Positions 1-9,800 of a stretch of 24,025 bases of DNA are shown one piece after another. Positions within the stretch are counted from its first letter, which is position 1. Each line of letters begins with the position of its first letter. Source of the stretch: Protostelium mycophagum (lineage: Eukaryota > Evosea > Variosea > Protosteliida > Protosteliaceae); contig MZNV01002196.1 in NCBI GenBank assembly GCA_002081555.1, forward strand, positions 1 to 24,025, read 5' to 3'. Position numbers and translations under genes: made by a program. The notes under the pieces were generated by a model, which had not been told where the DNA came from, did not search any database, and saw nothing but the letters and a program-made list of their open reading frames with translations.

Positions 1-599
1 GAAAAAGGAGGCGCCACAGCTGCATCATCAGAAATAAAATCCTGTGGAGTATGCGTAATGCAAAACATGGAAGCGTCCATATAGGGACGAGATTGCTGAA
101 TGATGGAAGAGCCACGGAACCATAGGCGGAACATTTTCCTCACCTCATTTTGGTTGGAAATGTTATTCCAATTGTAGCATACAAGAGACGTATTGCAGAG
201 TGTTTTGATGTCTAAATACGAGAATACCTCGCACGATTCAGTTTTGTTTTTCTTCTGATTTGTCGTGTTCGGATATTCATTCAGTAACATATGTCTTCAC
301 CTGCACCATTATTTCGAGCGGTAAGAAGTCGTCAAACGGTTTATGGACATCTCTCAGATCTTCGTCGCTTGTATCCTCTTCAGACGCTTTAATATTTGAG
401 TGAAATACGATATGATAGTCGCCATGAATTGTCTATGTCGATGATCACCTGTCAGCTTTTCATCGCCACTTCCAGGAAGAGATTCGCTCGACTCTGCCCT
501 CTTAAGTTTGTGAATTTCTCTCACTTTCACGGTTTGCATGTATGATTGCCTCAATACATGCGGTGGGATTGAATAATCGAAAAAAGATTCATCTTTCAT
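1..599 (-). CDS. F-box protein, 5' part, runs off the window
   Basis: Likely a substrate-recognition subunit of an SCF ubiquitin ligase. Exons by phase: 599-449, 386-301, then 227 to the window edge, all on the minus strand with GT-AG introns of 62 and 73 nt. The start is the ATG at 599. The N-terminal half is polar and acidic (a KLTASEEDTSDEDL stretch across the first junction). The F-box follows across the second junction: FLPLEIMVQ, then VFSYLDIKTLCNTSLVCYNW, which carries the LP...I...IFSYL...L....LVC..W pattern of the family. After the F-box the frame stays open (VRKMFRLWFRGSS) to base 1, so the substrate-binding part is outside the window. The gene lies 158 bp downstream of the next gene, on the same strand. 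F-box call fairly sure; substrate unknown. Confidence 0.72.
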
Positions 600-757
600 C
601 AGAAACCAATTCTACGAAGGTCACGTGACTATCGGATGGAATCCAAATCAAATGCATGTGCTAAACAAGTGCCACAAATCACAAGTTTATCACACAGTCA
701 CTAGACTTCTAACAGTTCCAACTTCCCAAGAAATGTAACAACTTTTTATGAGATTTA

Positions 758-2638
758 TTATCCGTTGAAGTGTGACTCTGCCAGCTTTAATCGCCGAAGC
801 TTGGCAGTGAAATACAAGACCACAACGCCTGCTCCAATCTTAATCACGTTCAACCTGTCATCATTCAGTTTTGTGATCCTCTTTAGAAAGTCTACCCGAG
901 GAGCACGTCCATGATGGCACTGTCATGCGTCAGAATACCGTTGAAGTCTACGAACAAAACTGTCCATGATTGACAATCACGAAGACATCTTGTCGACAGT
1001 AGACAAAGACATTGTCGACGCGGTGATATTGTCGACATACGGGTGGATATTTCCGGGAAATTTCACTCACGCAAGATCGGCCATGTAATTTTGCAGCTTA
1101 TAGGTTGTGTAGTATGTCATCTCTTTTACGCGGAGTGTTTGGAAGGCCACACCGACAATTGCCTGAAAATCGTCAAAGAGTCTGTTTTAAGATCTACAAT
1201 TCCACTCTCTACAACGCTGTAGATACCAACCGTCGTGAATCTGTCGTGTAGATTGACTGAGATAACAGAGGACCTACCTCAGTAGAATTGTCATAATTCG
1301 GGATGTAAGTGCTGTCTTGTGTGTAGAAGTGTGATTCTTTCGGACCGTCTTCCTCTGCATCGTACCAGTCTTCATCATGAATCTCGGTGTTGTATGTCAG
1401 GCTGAATAATGTCGAGGATTTGGCACCGGCAAAACTGTCTGCGTCAACTTTTATTGTTGAGACGTTTTCACATGACGATGGATCACGATAAAAAGCCGAC
1501 ACTTTCACGCTTCAGATTCTCCATCTTTTCGTGGAGGTGGATGAGTGACATCATGTCACATCATAACGATCGCACATCATCATCATAAAGAGAACGCACG
1601 TGAAGCTGGACCATATCGTGTCTGCGACAATAGAGAGATCTGAATCTGGAGGGAAGAATGTCACTGTTACTGCCCAGTAATCGTTCAATAGTGGTTGGAC
1701 CAGCTCTGATATGATGTCAGATGGAATCGGAATGCTCATCCTGATGTTTTAGAGACTGATGAACTTTGAAAAGATGCTGGATTTGTGCCCGAAAACGTCA
1801 ATGATGCAGATCACTTGACCCATTTTTTTTCTTTACCAGAAGAATAAATTATTTTTATTCTAAAATAAAATACCTGGAAATATGTAAAATTGAGCTAAGA
1901 TGCTGTTGTTCCAACCTACTGAGGTTGCGATCAGAGGGGATGTGGCATCTAGGTTGAAAATGTAACAACTACGAATCGTCAACATGATTTTACATTTACA
2001 ATATGACTTTCAGAATCAACAGAGGATGCGACTGTGCCACACGTGTCAGCTTGATGACTTGTGATTGATCGTAAACATTACTCTGATGTGGAATTATATG
2101 TCTCCGAATACACTGCGTATCTCGGCCAACAATCCTGATCCGTGCATGTCTGATTGAATGCTTGTATCAAGTCTCTCACGTTAGAGACATTACCCTCTGT
2201 AACGAGATACGAGCACACCTGGAGAGGATCAGATGTCTTTCCGGCCAAGGTCATTATTTACGACAACCTCCGAAACTCACCGCAATAGCAGGGAATGGAA
2301 TCTGTGCTTGTTTCACATACTTCGTGACGACTGATGGATTCTCTCTAGCATTTCGCAGCTGATTACTGATGCCCACGATGAACCTGCCTCTGTAAAAATC
2401 GGACCATCGACGATTTAAAATGGAGAATCACTGACCAAAGGAAAATCCCAAGCGCTCCAAGCCACACCACAGCCATATATACTCTATAAGATAAGATTTG
2501 CCAGGCTGACATATGATGCATCACGTGTGTCGATTTGGAGTCTTTATGCCTTGTTTGAAAATCGACTGATTCAGCACTGTGTGTGTCATCGGGCAGAACT
2601 GGCTCAGTCAGATTGGATCCATTATCTTGGATTGGCAT
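758..2638 (-). CDS. Two-transmembrane glycoprotein, candidate DEG/ENaC-like channel
   Basis: Nine exons fit by phase: 2638-2436, 2383-2281, 2218-2082, 1948-1874, 1740-1600, 1509-1278, 1162-1071, 988-896, 854-758 (about 390 aa, stop at 758). A polar N terminus leads into a membrane segment near residues 53-75 (VYMAVVWLGALGIFLWFIVG). About 25 residues later comes QIPFPAIAVC, which resembles the FPAVTIC signature just after TM1 of DEG/ENaC/ASIC channels. The middle region has about six N-glycosylation sequons (NVS, NQT, NST, NLS, NVST, NST), as expected of an extracellular loop. A second membrane segment (LNVIKIGAGVVVLYF) sits near the C terminus, before a short basic tail. The loop is shorter than in animal channels and lacks their many cysteines; the GG motif expected before TM2 is not seen. 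The last two splice choices are ambiguous, and the model could instead be two genes split at 2082. AATAAA overlaps the stop region. Confidence 0.55.
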
Positions 2639-3094
2639 GATGGGTTTTGAGCGTTGTTGCGTTTTTCTGATTTCACTTCCGGCGTTCCGTCCCAAAAACA
2701 GTGAAATTCTTCTCCACTGTCAACGAGCAGATAAATGTCTATAAATCGTGGCTTGACTTCACCCACTCACAGCAACCTCCTTGAGCACTCGAGTTCCGCA
2801 GTTTGGGAAGTTCTCCCAGCACAAGCGTGAACAATTCCCAGTGACCTCCAACTCGTAGATCAAGCAACATTTTTATTTTATTTTATTTTCAATTCTTTTC
2901 GTCAGAAAAATGAAAGACGTTTTCTTTGGAAAAGTCAGTTCAGTATTTCTGACAGTTGACAACTTATTGGGATTCACTACGCAGATGATTTGCGGTATCT
3001 TACCGTGTGACATGAAACGTCAGAATCGTCTTTGGAGGAATCGCCTTTTCTGGGATGTTGGCTCTCCTTTCATTTTCAACAGACAACCAACAAC
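2639..3094. other. Intergenic region between divergent genes
   Basis: This 456-bp gap separates the two-TM gene (minus) from the cysteine-rich gene (plus). It holds a TATAAAT near 2739 and an AT-rich TTTTATT run near 2870-2890. An open frame from an ATG at 2910 does not look like protein and overlaps the probable leader of the downstream gene. No gene is supported here. Confidence 0.5.
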
Positions 3095-3367
3095 ATGCGC
3101 TTCGCTATCTTCCTCTTAGCTACCATCCTTCTTTCTGCTTTCGTTGCAGCCGAATACAAACCTGAAGTTCTAAACTTTGACGATGATGAGGTGGAGGCGA
3201 TGTACGGACGCTTCCGACAAAACGCCTTCTTCAAGGACTGCGGACCCTGCACCCGATGCATGGATGCGTGCCACGGATTGAAAGGAACTGGACGTGGCAG
3301 CGGAGGTGCCGCACAAGCTGGATGCATCGTTGGTTGTGGAACTTCCAAGACATGCAAAGGCTGCTAG
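3095..3367 (+). CDS. Small secreted cysteine-rich protein
   Basis: A 90-residue single-exon protein. I start it at the ATG at 3095 rather than the upstream in-frame ATG at 3032, because 3095 gives a textbook signal peptide: MRF, a hydrophobic core (AIFLLATILLSAFVAA) and a likely cut before EYKPEV. An acidic stretch (LNFDDDEVEA) may be a propeptide. The rest is a compact domain with eight cysteines spaced CxxCxxCxxxC, then CxxxC, then CxxC at the very end, with a Gly-rich loop (GTGRGSGG) between. This suggests a disulfide-bonded secreted peptide such as an antimicrobial, adhesive or effector-like protein; no family is recognised. AATAAA lies about 20 bp after the stop. Confidence 0.75.
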   Translation: MRFAIFLLATILLSAFVAAEYKPEVLNFDDDEVEAMYGRFRQNAFFKDCGPCTRCMDACHGLKGTGRGSGGAAQAGCIVGCGTSKTCKGC

Positions 3368-3533
3368 ACATGAATAATGAGTGATAACAATAAATGTATA
3401 TATATCCCAAAATATTAAAGAGAATGAATGAAAATATTCCCTTTCTTCTAGTCTATGTGCATATAAATGACGTTCATTGTGTCATGTTTCACTTTTTCCT
3501 GAGATGATCCACCTTCTTGAAGAGTCTTCGGTA

Positions 3534-4637
3534 TTATGAAGAGCCTTTTCCATTTCTTATCTGCAGTAGTTTCAACTTCGTCTTCATCTGGTGTTTGATC
3601 GCAGCCTCCAGGTCCGGGCATTCTCTTAACCTTTGTTGCAATCCGCCGGTAAAACACCCATCAGGAACGAGGAAATGATACAGCGCGTCTAAGAAGACGT
3701 CGCACGGCGGTTGTCTCACTGCTTTGATCAGATCCTCATCTCGAGCATGTTTGATCCATATGCCAAACTCCAGCATCGTTCGAGGGCGATGATGGGAGAA
3801 GAATTGCATTGCGTTGACTCGGGGGTCGGCAAGGACGACTTCCAAGAGTTCTGCGCGGCTGCCAGGAAGTCGAGTCAGATAAAGAGGATCGAGTCCCAGA
3901 TTGGCGCTTGGATGGCGGAGCAGCTCTCTGGTCATCTGTGCTGAGAAGGTCGCTCGGTACAAGCCTCTGTTAATGTCTTGGGCTTGGAAGTCTGCAGCCT
4001 CATGCCAGAGGATGGCACGAAAGATATTGTATTGAGAGGTCTCGATGGCCACAATCAACAGTTCAATGGGATGTTTGAGAAGTGCTCTCGGGAGTGATTG
4101 TAAGAGGAAATGCGTCATCTCTGCTTGTCTCTCCCCGATGGCGGCACGGATGTAACGAAAAATGCTGGCTCTATGTTGGATGATGATTTTTGAGAAGTCA
4201 GGATGTTTGACGATCTTCTTGAGCATCTCCAAGTTGTGCGAGTTGCAGGTTTTGCCAAAATGTTCGTGCTTCATTCTAAAGCCGGGAGCATACGTGAAGC
4301 TTAGGGCGAGTTCAAAGTTTTGATGATCCATTGATAGTCTGAATCCCTGATCTATCAATTCCTCCAAGGGTCCATTGGCTGTGAGGCGATGGAGAATGAA
4401 GTGTGCAGAAATGTTGGCATTCTTTGATACTGCGATAAAGAAGTGGCTCTTGTCGAAGATGAAGATTTCGTCCACCATCTGTCTCCATATCCTACAAACT
4501 GAGCGTGCTCGGCTGAAATGTGATAAACGCTGGAATGCTGACCGTGGTTCGCCTTGTCTCGGCTTCGTTGTCCTTCCGTTCAGTAGCATGTTGAGGACTA
4601 AACCGGTGACATCTCTGCAAGATAAGAGGCCATTCAT
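3534..4637 (-). CDS. F-box-like protein with degenerate ankyrin-type repeats
   Basis: An intronless 367-residue protein, unusual here because most neighbours are heavily split. The start is the ATG at 4637 and the stop TAA is at 3534. The N terminus (LLSCRDVTGLVLNMLL, then RARSVCRIWRQMVDEI) resembles an F-box, with an insert between its helices. After that come roughly 30-residue helical units such as LEMLKKIVKHPDFS, AEMTHFLLQSLPRALL, MTRELLRHPSANLG and ELLEVVLADPRVN, which recall the ankyrin-like HLEVVKLLLADPRVD units abundant in some amoebozoan proteomes. Likely a ubiquitin-ligase adaptor or another protein-interaction scaffold; the target is unknown. Lack of introns suggests retroposition or a rapidly expanding single-exon family (inference). 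Confidence 0.75.
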   Translation of the reverse strand: MNGLLSCRDVTGLVLNMLLNGRTTKPRQGEPRSAFQRLSHFSRARSVCRIWRQMVDEIFIFDKSHFFIAVSKNANISAHFILHRLTANGPLEELIDQGFRLSMDHQNFELALSFTYAPGFRMKHEHFGKTCNSHNLEMLKKIVKHPDFSKIIIQHRASIFRYIRAAIGERQAEMTHFLLQSLPRALLKHPIELLIVAIETSQYNIFRAILWHEAADFQAQDINRGLYRATFSAQMTRELLRHPSANLGLDPLYLTRLPGSRAELLEVVLADPRVNAMQFFSHHRPRTMLEFGIWIKHARDEDLIKAVRQPPCDVFLDALYHFLVPDGCFTGGLQQRLRECPDLEAAIKHQMKTKLKLLQIRNGKGSS

Positions 4638-5034
4638 GGTGGAAGTGTTCTAAAGTTGTGCATGCATACCGAGCATGCTCCCTTCGTCGAAAGATTTCTG
4701 GAACTGAATGTCAAAAATTTGTCAAAGGTGTGTTCTACAACGCCTAAGATATTAGTACAATTTTATTTTGTTGCGAGCTGTTCCATTTTGGACAGTGCTG
4801 CGCCATCAAGCCTAAGGGATGCTATTAAATACTTGATCTTGTTGTTTAAAAACTTGTCATGACTGTCGAATGGCAAATCCAGACATTGTGTCAACTCGCG
4901 GAGACGTTTTATCCGCGCAGAAGAGAAATCTCCTAACATTTTTCAACACAAAAAATCACGGTAAGCAACCGCAAACATCGGGTTTTTGTATACAAAAACG
5001 CTGAGAATGGCAGCTTACCACAATTCAGTCAGCC
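4638..5034. other. Intergenic region between divergent genes
   Basis: A 397-bp gap between the F-box/ankyrin-like gene (minus) and the glycoside hydrolase gene (plus), so it should hold both promoters. Open frames in it are short and not protein-like. I see no RNA gene or repeat. Confidence 0.5.
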
Positions 5035-6592
5035 ATGAAGTTGATAACCGCCCTGGTCCTCCTCTATAGCTGCACTGCCATCTTTGCGCTGCAAAACGGT
5101 TGGAGCACCCTCTTTCCAAGAATAATGACCCTTTGCAGTGACAGAAAACGATTTCGTCGATGACAAAGACAACCAAATGGATGCGCTGATATATGCTGGA
5201 GGAAGGAGGTCAGGATTGGCCTGGGGTGACTGGGACAACTCCAGGATGGGTAATGATGCCACCATTTAGACATGGTAGATGTATGCTCACTCTGTATAGA
5301 CGTGCTTGGCGGTCCTGGAAAGCATGCATCTTGGTTCTACACGTGGTCGGCGTGGTCTCTCAGACAAAACACCGTCGGGTTGCAATTCGTCCCCATGCTG
5401 CATCTCCCCGCCCAACTGGGCGAATTTCGACAGGCCAGAAACACAGCAGGCTACTACGCCAATTCTCCCTTTATCCTCTTCTTGAACGAGTGAGCACCAC
5501 AATTTTTCCCGCCAAATTCATGCATCTTGGTTCTACACGTGGTCGGCGTGGTCTCTCAGACAAAACACCGTCGGGTTGCAATTCGTCCCCATGCTGCATC
5601 TCCCCGCCCAACTGGGCGAATTTCGACAGGCCAGAAACACAGCAGGCTACTACGCCAATTCTCCCTTTATCCTCTTCTTGAACGAGTGAGCACCACAATT
5701 TTTCCCGCCAAATTTTTCCCGCCAAATTGTTCCCGCCAAATTTTTCCCGTCAAAAGTCTTCCCGCCAAGTCTTTCTGAAAAAAGGCAGGCCAGACATGAA
5801 CGGTGTTAGCGTAGACACTGCCGTCTCTCTGTGGAGGTCAGAGTTCCAGTCCCTCAAATCTCAAGGAAAACGCCTGGGGTCTCCCAGCGTGGCTTCCAAC
5901 CAGGCGGGTACCGCTTGGATGTCCAACTTTATGAGCCGGTGCCAGGGCTGTTCCATCGACTTCATGTGCCTTCATTGGTACGGATCTGACCCTAACCAAT
6001 TCAAGCAATACGTAACCAGGTACGACTGATGACATCTTGATGACTTTTACTGAATGGAAAATAGCATGTATCAGCGTTTTAAGAAGCCAATTTGGGTCAC
6101 GGAATACGGGTGAGCCTCTATGTTTTCATTTGTAGGCCACTCGGTTGGATATCGCGAAAAAATGTCGACCTTAAAAACTATGGGTATCGAGGTCGACATT
6201 CCTGCACCACAATATCAACAGTTTTCACATTTATTGTCAATCAATTCCATCACTTCTAAGTAAGTTAGGTGCGCAACGTATGGAGGTGGTAGCTGCAACG
6301 ACCAGCAGATACGCAACCTGATGGTTCAGTCTACCAAGTGGATGGATAATACTCAATGGATTCAGAGGTATTTGAATATTGCCAAGCCGTGATTCGTCTT
6401 TTTCTGATGGTGAAAGATATGCGTGGTTCGCAGCGATGCAGACGAGCACCATTCCCAACAGTGCACAGTTACCAAGAGGTAACAAACGCACTCAAGATCT
6501 TTCTGAAACGTGAAGGAAATGCTCTCTTAGCCGCTGGAGGACGCTCTCGCACATCTCTTGGAGATCTGTACATCACAGGCGGACATTATTGA
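5035..6592 (+). CDS. Secreted GH128-like glycoside hydrolase (Asl1-type catalytic core)
   Basis: Likely cleaves beta-1,3-glucan outside the cell, which would suit a fungus-eating organism (inference). Eight exons keep phase: 5035-5098, 5139-5249, 5300-5489, 5789-6019, 6065-6109, 6269-6367, 6417-6478, 6516-6592; 292 aa. Residues 1-19 are a signal peptide (MKLITALVLLYS...). Family landmarks appear in order: SGLAWGDWDNS, HASWFYTWSAW, GLQFVPML, FLNEPD with likely acid/base Glu122, IDFMCLHWYG, PIWVTEYG with likely nucleophile Glu212, WMDNTQWIQRYAWF, and a closing TSLGDLY. Length is normal for the family. Oddities: the third intron (5490-5788) holds a near-complete second copy of exon 3 plus an E2F-like minisatellite, and intron 5 holds an 11-bp inverted repeat. 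AATAAA follows at about 6623. Confidence 0.85.
5323..5714 (+). repeat. 196-bp exact tandem duplication covering most of an exon
   Basis: Copy 1 is 5323-5518 and copy 2 is 5519-5714, with no difference that I can see. Each holds the last 167 bp of hydrolase exon 3, its GTGAGC 5' splice site and the start of the next intron. Copy 2 has no 3' splice site in front of it, so the simplest reading is a pseudo-exon inside intron 3: both copies can donate to the acceptor at 5788. Perfect identity means a very recent event or an assembly artefact. Confidence 0.9.
5699..5769 (+). repeat. Minisatellite of TTTTTCCCGCCAAA units (E2F-like)
   Basis: About five units of 13-16 bp lie head to tail in hydrolase intron 3, with one more at 5503-5516 in the first duplication copy. 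The core TTTCCCGCC equals the canonical E2F/DP binding site. Units vary slightly (CCCGTCAAAA, CCCGCCAAG). Confidence 0.8.
6161..6200 (+). repeat. Inverted repeat in hydrolase intron 5
   Basis: AATGTCGACCT (6161-6171) and AGGTCGACATT (6190-6200) are perfect reverse complements with an 18-nt spacer. They lie inside the 159-nt intron 6110-6268 and could fold it into a stem that shortens the distance between the splice sites. Confidence 0.8.
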
Positions 6593-6848
6593 CGTCTTCC
6601 GAAAGAACTTGGTTTTATAAGAAAATAAAACTTTGAGAATTTTATTCTTTTTATTTCCGAGATACTCTCCGTAAGAACACGGCTATTACCGTGAATTAAC
6701 ACGGTAGAAATCGAGCTAGAAGTTTAAAAAAATAATAAAATGTAATTTTTGTCCTCACATAAAAATGTAAAATAATTCGATTTTCGTGAAAAATTTCCGG
6801 AACTTTCTATTCATAAATATTTATAAAACGATTTTCCCGCCAAAATAT
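6593..6848. other. Intergenic region between convergent genes
   Basis: A 256-bp AT-rich gap between the stops of the hydrolase (plus) and KDM1 (minus). It holds AATAAA signals and a perfect inverted repeat, TACCGTG / CACGGTA with a 6-nt loop, at 6687-6706. No gene is seen. Confidence 0.6.
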
Positions 6849-9800
6849 TCAGTCATCAAGGCAAATGGGGTCGACCCCAGAACCTGATGCCCATTTGACA
6901 TTTGGCAGACTGTCTAGCGTGACATGTGACGTCCGTATCTCTGCTGTGATGACGTCATCACGTGGTCTATTTATAGTTCTCTTACGTGTTACTTTTGGGG
7001 CGTCTGATGTTCTATTTTTGTACAATAACATCCTCAGTTGTTCACCTTGCGTCTGTACACGTCAGCACATGTCATTTCGGAAAAATGATGACGTCATCGG
7101 GATATCTCACTTGTACAGTGCTGTTCTTGGGAACATCAGTAGACAAGGTAAATGCTGCGATTTTCAGCGAATCTTCAAGGAAATTTCGATGAAAACTCAC
7201 CACGAACTTGGATCTGGGGTGTCACATTCGATTGAGAAATTCCTAACTTTTTGTCCAAGTCCAATTTGATGTTCTTCACATTATGTACAATCCCGTGTGT
7301 TGTCGGCGGTGTCGACAGCTCCCTTTTCCCGCCAAATTTCTTTGTGGGGGACATGGACGGGTTCAGTTTGGAGACGACAGGGGTTGGCTGTGGCGATTTA
7401 CAACTCGCCATTTTCAAATCTTTAAAATCTCACCTGCGCCGGAATGTCTTTTTTCGAATTTTTTTCGAATTTTTTATATGCCATTTCGATTTTTTTACTG
7501 ATAGAATTAATATCTTCCGGTAAAATGGTGAAAAAATCTTCTTTTTTTTCGGAAAGATCTTCCTCCAAAATTGCACTTTTCTGGGAATTTCTAGTGGATC
7601 TATTCTTCTGCGTATTTACCACTTCGTTACTGTGGTGATGTCAGGTGTCCATCTACAACGCGGAAAATAAAGTGAAAATTACCCAAAGAGTGAGTGGTAA
7701 TCGCCGTTGTGTAGAGCCCTTCCGGGAATTTTCGGTTTCCCGCCTTTTTTCTTGATTTTTACTGGACTTTTCCGAGGAGTTTCGCGGACTTTGCGACCGC
7801 GAATGGCCCCATCCGTCAATCTTTTGACGTCAAAATCTACGCGAATTTTCCCGATCAATTGATTGCAAATTTCTCCCGCGACTCGCAAGCCACTGAGATA
7901 AGCCCCTGAAAAAATTTCAAAAATATTTATAAAAAAATGAAAAATATTTTTAATATAAATAAAACCAGGATTTTAAATTAAAAATTGAAAAATATGAGAA
8001 ATAATGCTGCAAAGAAAAGAGAAATCGAAAAAAACCTGCGGCTGTGGCGGGGTGTTGCCGTATTGTCGCTTCACCCGCAAAGAATAGAACGTTGTCGACA
8101 GGCGCCGCCAAGACGTCATAGTCAACACCGGAGCTGTCAGGACTTACGTATGAGTAGGATCCCAGGGAGAATTCTTCTTGACCCCAGTTGGTCACGTGAC
8201 TCTTGATGGGGGAGGGGATGGCATCACCATAAACCCTGTGAAATTTCAGATGAATTTCGGTGATTACGTCATGAAAATTCGCTGAAAAGTTGTCAAGATG
8301 GAACACTTGACGCTCCATCATCTAATTAAATTTTTGGGTAGAGGAAAAAAGTTGTTTCTTTAGAACAATATGATATCATAATCACCTCCGCAGCCTTGTC
8401 ATAGTCCTCTCTACGATCTCTGCATGCGACATCGTCTCGGGCAGATGCGCCGCTTTTCCCGCCAAAAGTCCAACCAAAACGGGGTGTTTCATCGATCTAC
8501 AACCCTCAGAAAAAAGCGGGAAAATGATCGTACCGTTGTAGATTCCAAAACATGTATAATTCCCCCTTCATATCGGGGTCTTTGTTTGTGGTTCCGACAT
8601 AATCTGTAGAATTATCCCAAAAGCGGTGTGGAAATAATAAAACCACCTTTGTTCCGTTAGAAAAATTGAAGTTGAAAATCTTCTGATTTTCTGGGGAAAA
8701 TTTTCTGATTAATTCTCGCCTTGTTCAATAATCCGAAGCCTAAGTTATCTATACTTGATTGTTTCCAAGCCGGCAACGGTGGTTCAAATGAAATACTCCT
8801 GTCGTCAAATTAACGTTGTAGTCGTGTTTGTACATCGATTTTCTTGGAATTTGTCGTTGTTTTTTAACGTTGCGAGTTGTAGATCGTCAAATTCTCCTAC
8901 TTTTTCTTCAAGACACCCAAGGGAACCGTAACTAATACTGCGTCACACTGCATCTCTTCGTTCTGTAGAACCACAGTCGCACTCGTCTGAAACTATTAGC
9001 TATCTACAACGCAACAATAATTTATAATTTTCAGTGGTTTGTGACATTCTGAAAAATGGGTAGATGACGCCCAAAAAAATAAAAATAATCAACAGAAAAA
9101 ACGAATATTCACCTTGTCTGTATTGTTGTATCTAATCTCCTTGACAACAGAGCCGTAACGAATGTCTAAATTCCCCGATAAATGTTCCGCGATCCTGGCA
9201 TAACCATCACGCAATGTCATGTGATCACCTGTCCATTCATTACTGTCGTCCTGATCCCAGTCGATATTTGACACCTGTCATATCTCAGTCTTCTAAAAAT
9301 AGCTCAAATTAGTATTCAAGTCTGAAGCTCACTCACCAGCGACAAGTCTTGAGCACATCCATACTCTAAATTTGCCACGTGCCAGTCAAAAATTCTCCGC
9401 TTTTTTCCAAGTTCTCTGGCTGTCCGGGTCCCCTGCCTTATTTCCCCCTTCCAAAGTGTCTGAATCGCAGATCCAAGATCTCTGACACCTGTCGTCTTGG
9501 ATCTGTCGAGGATCTCGTTGAATCTCATCTCGATCTCTGCGTCAAGTTGGTTGTCTACAACGGTCCCGTCGATGTCATAGATGGGGCAGATCTGATGACG
9601 TAATACGTGGGTCTTGGTGTCCAGTTGTTTGAACAAAACACTCAGAGGGGAACCACCTAGTCCCGTAACTATGGAAGCACCTGCAGAATAAATGAGTCAA
9701 AGTCACAAATAAATGGGTTTTAATCGTAGAAGATTCTGACAAATTCACCTAGATCTACACCGCCCTCAGTTCCAAAAGACCAGTCAGTGTGTACACGTCC

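Noticed and set aside
5193-5681. Long plus-strand frame across the hydrolase exon duplication
   Set aside because: It is in the wrong frame for the catalytic motifs; it stays open only because a 196-bp unit is repeated.
7422-7622. Separate gene downstream of the KDM1 stop at 7679
   Set aside because: A phase-correct intron (7630-7682) skips that TAA and joins this exon to the KDM1 frame, followed by three more consistent exons.
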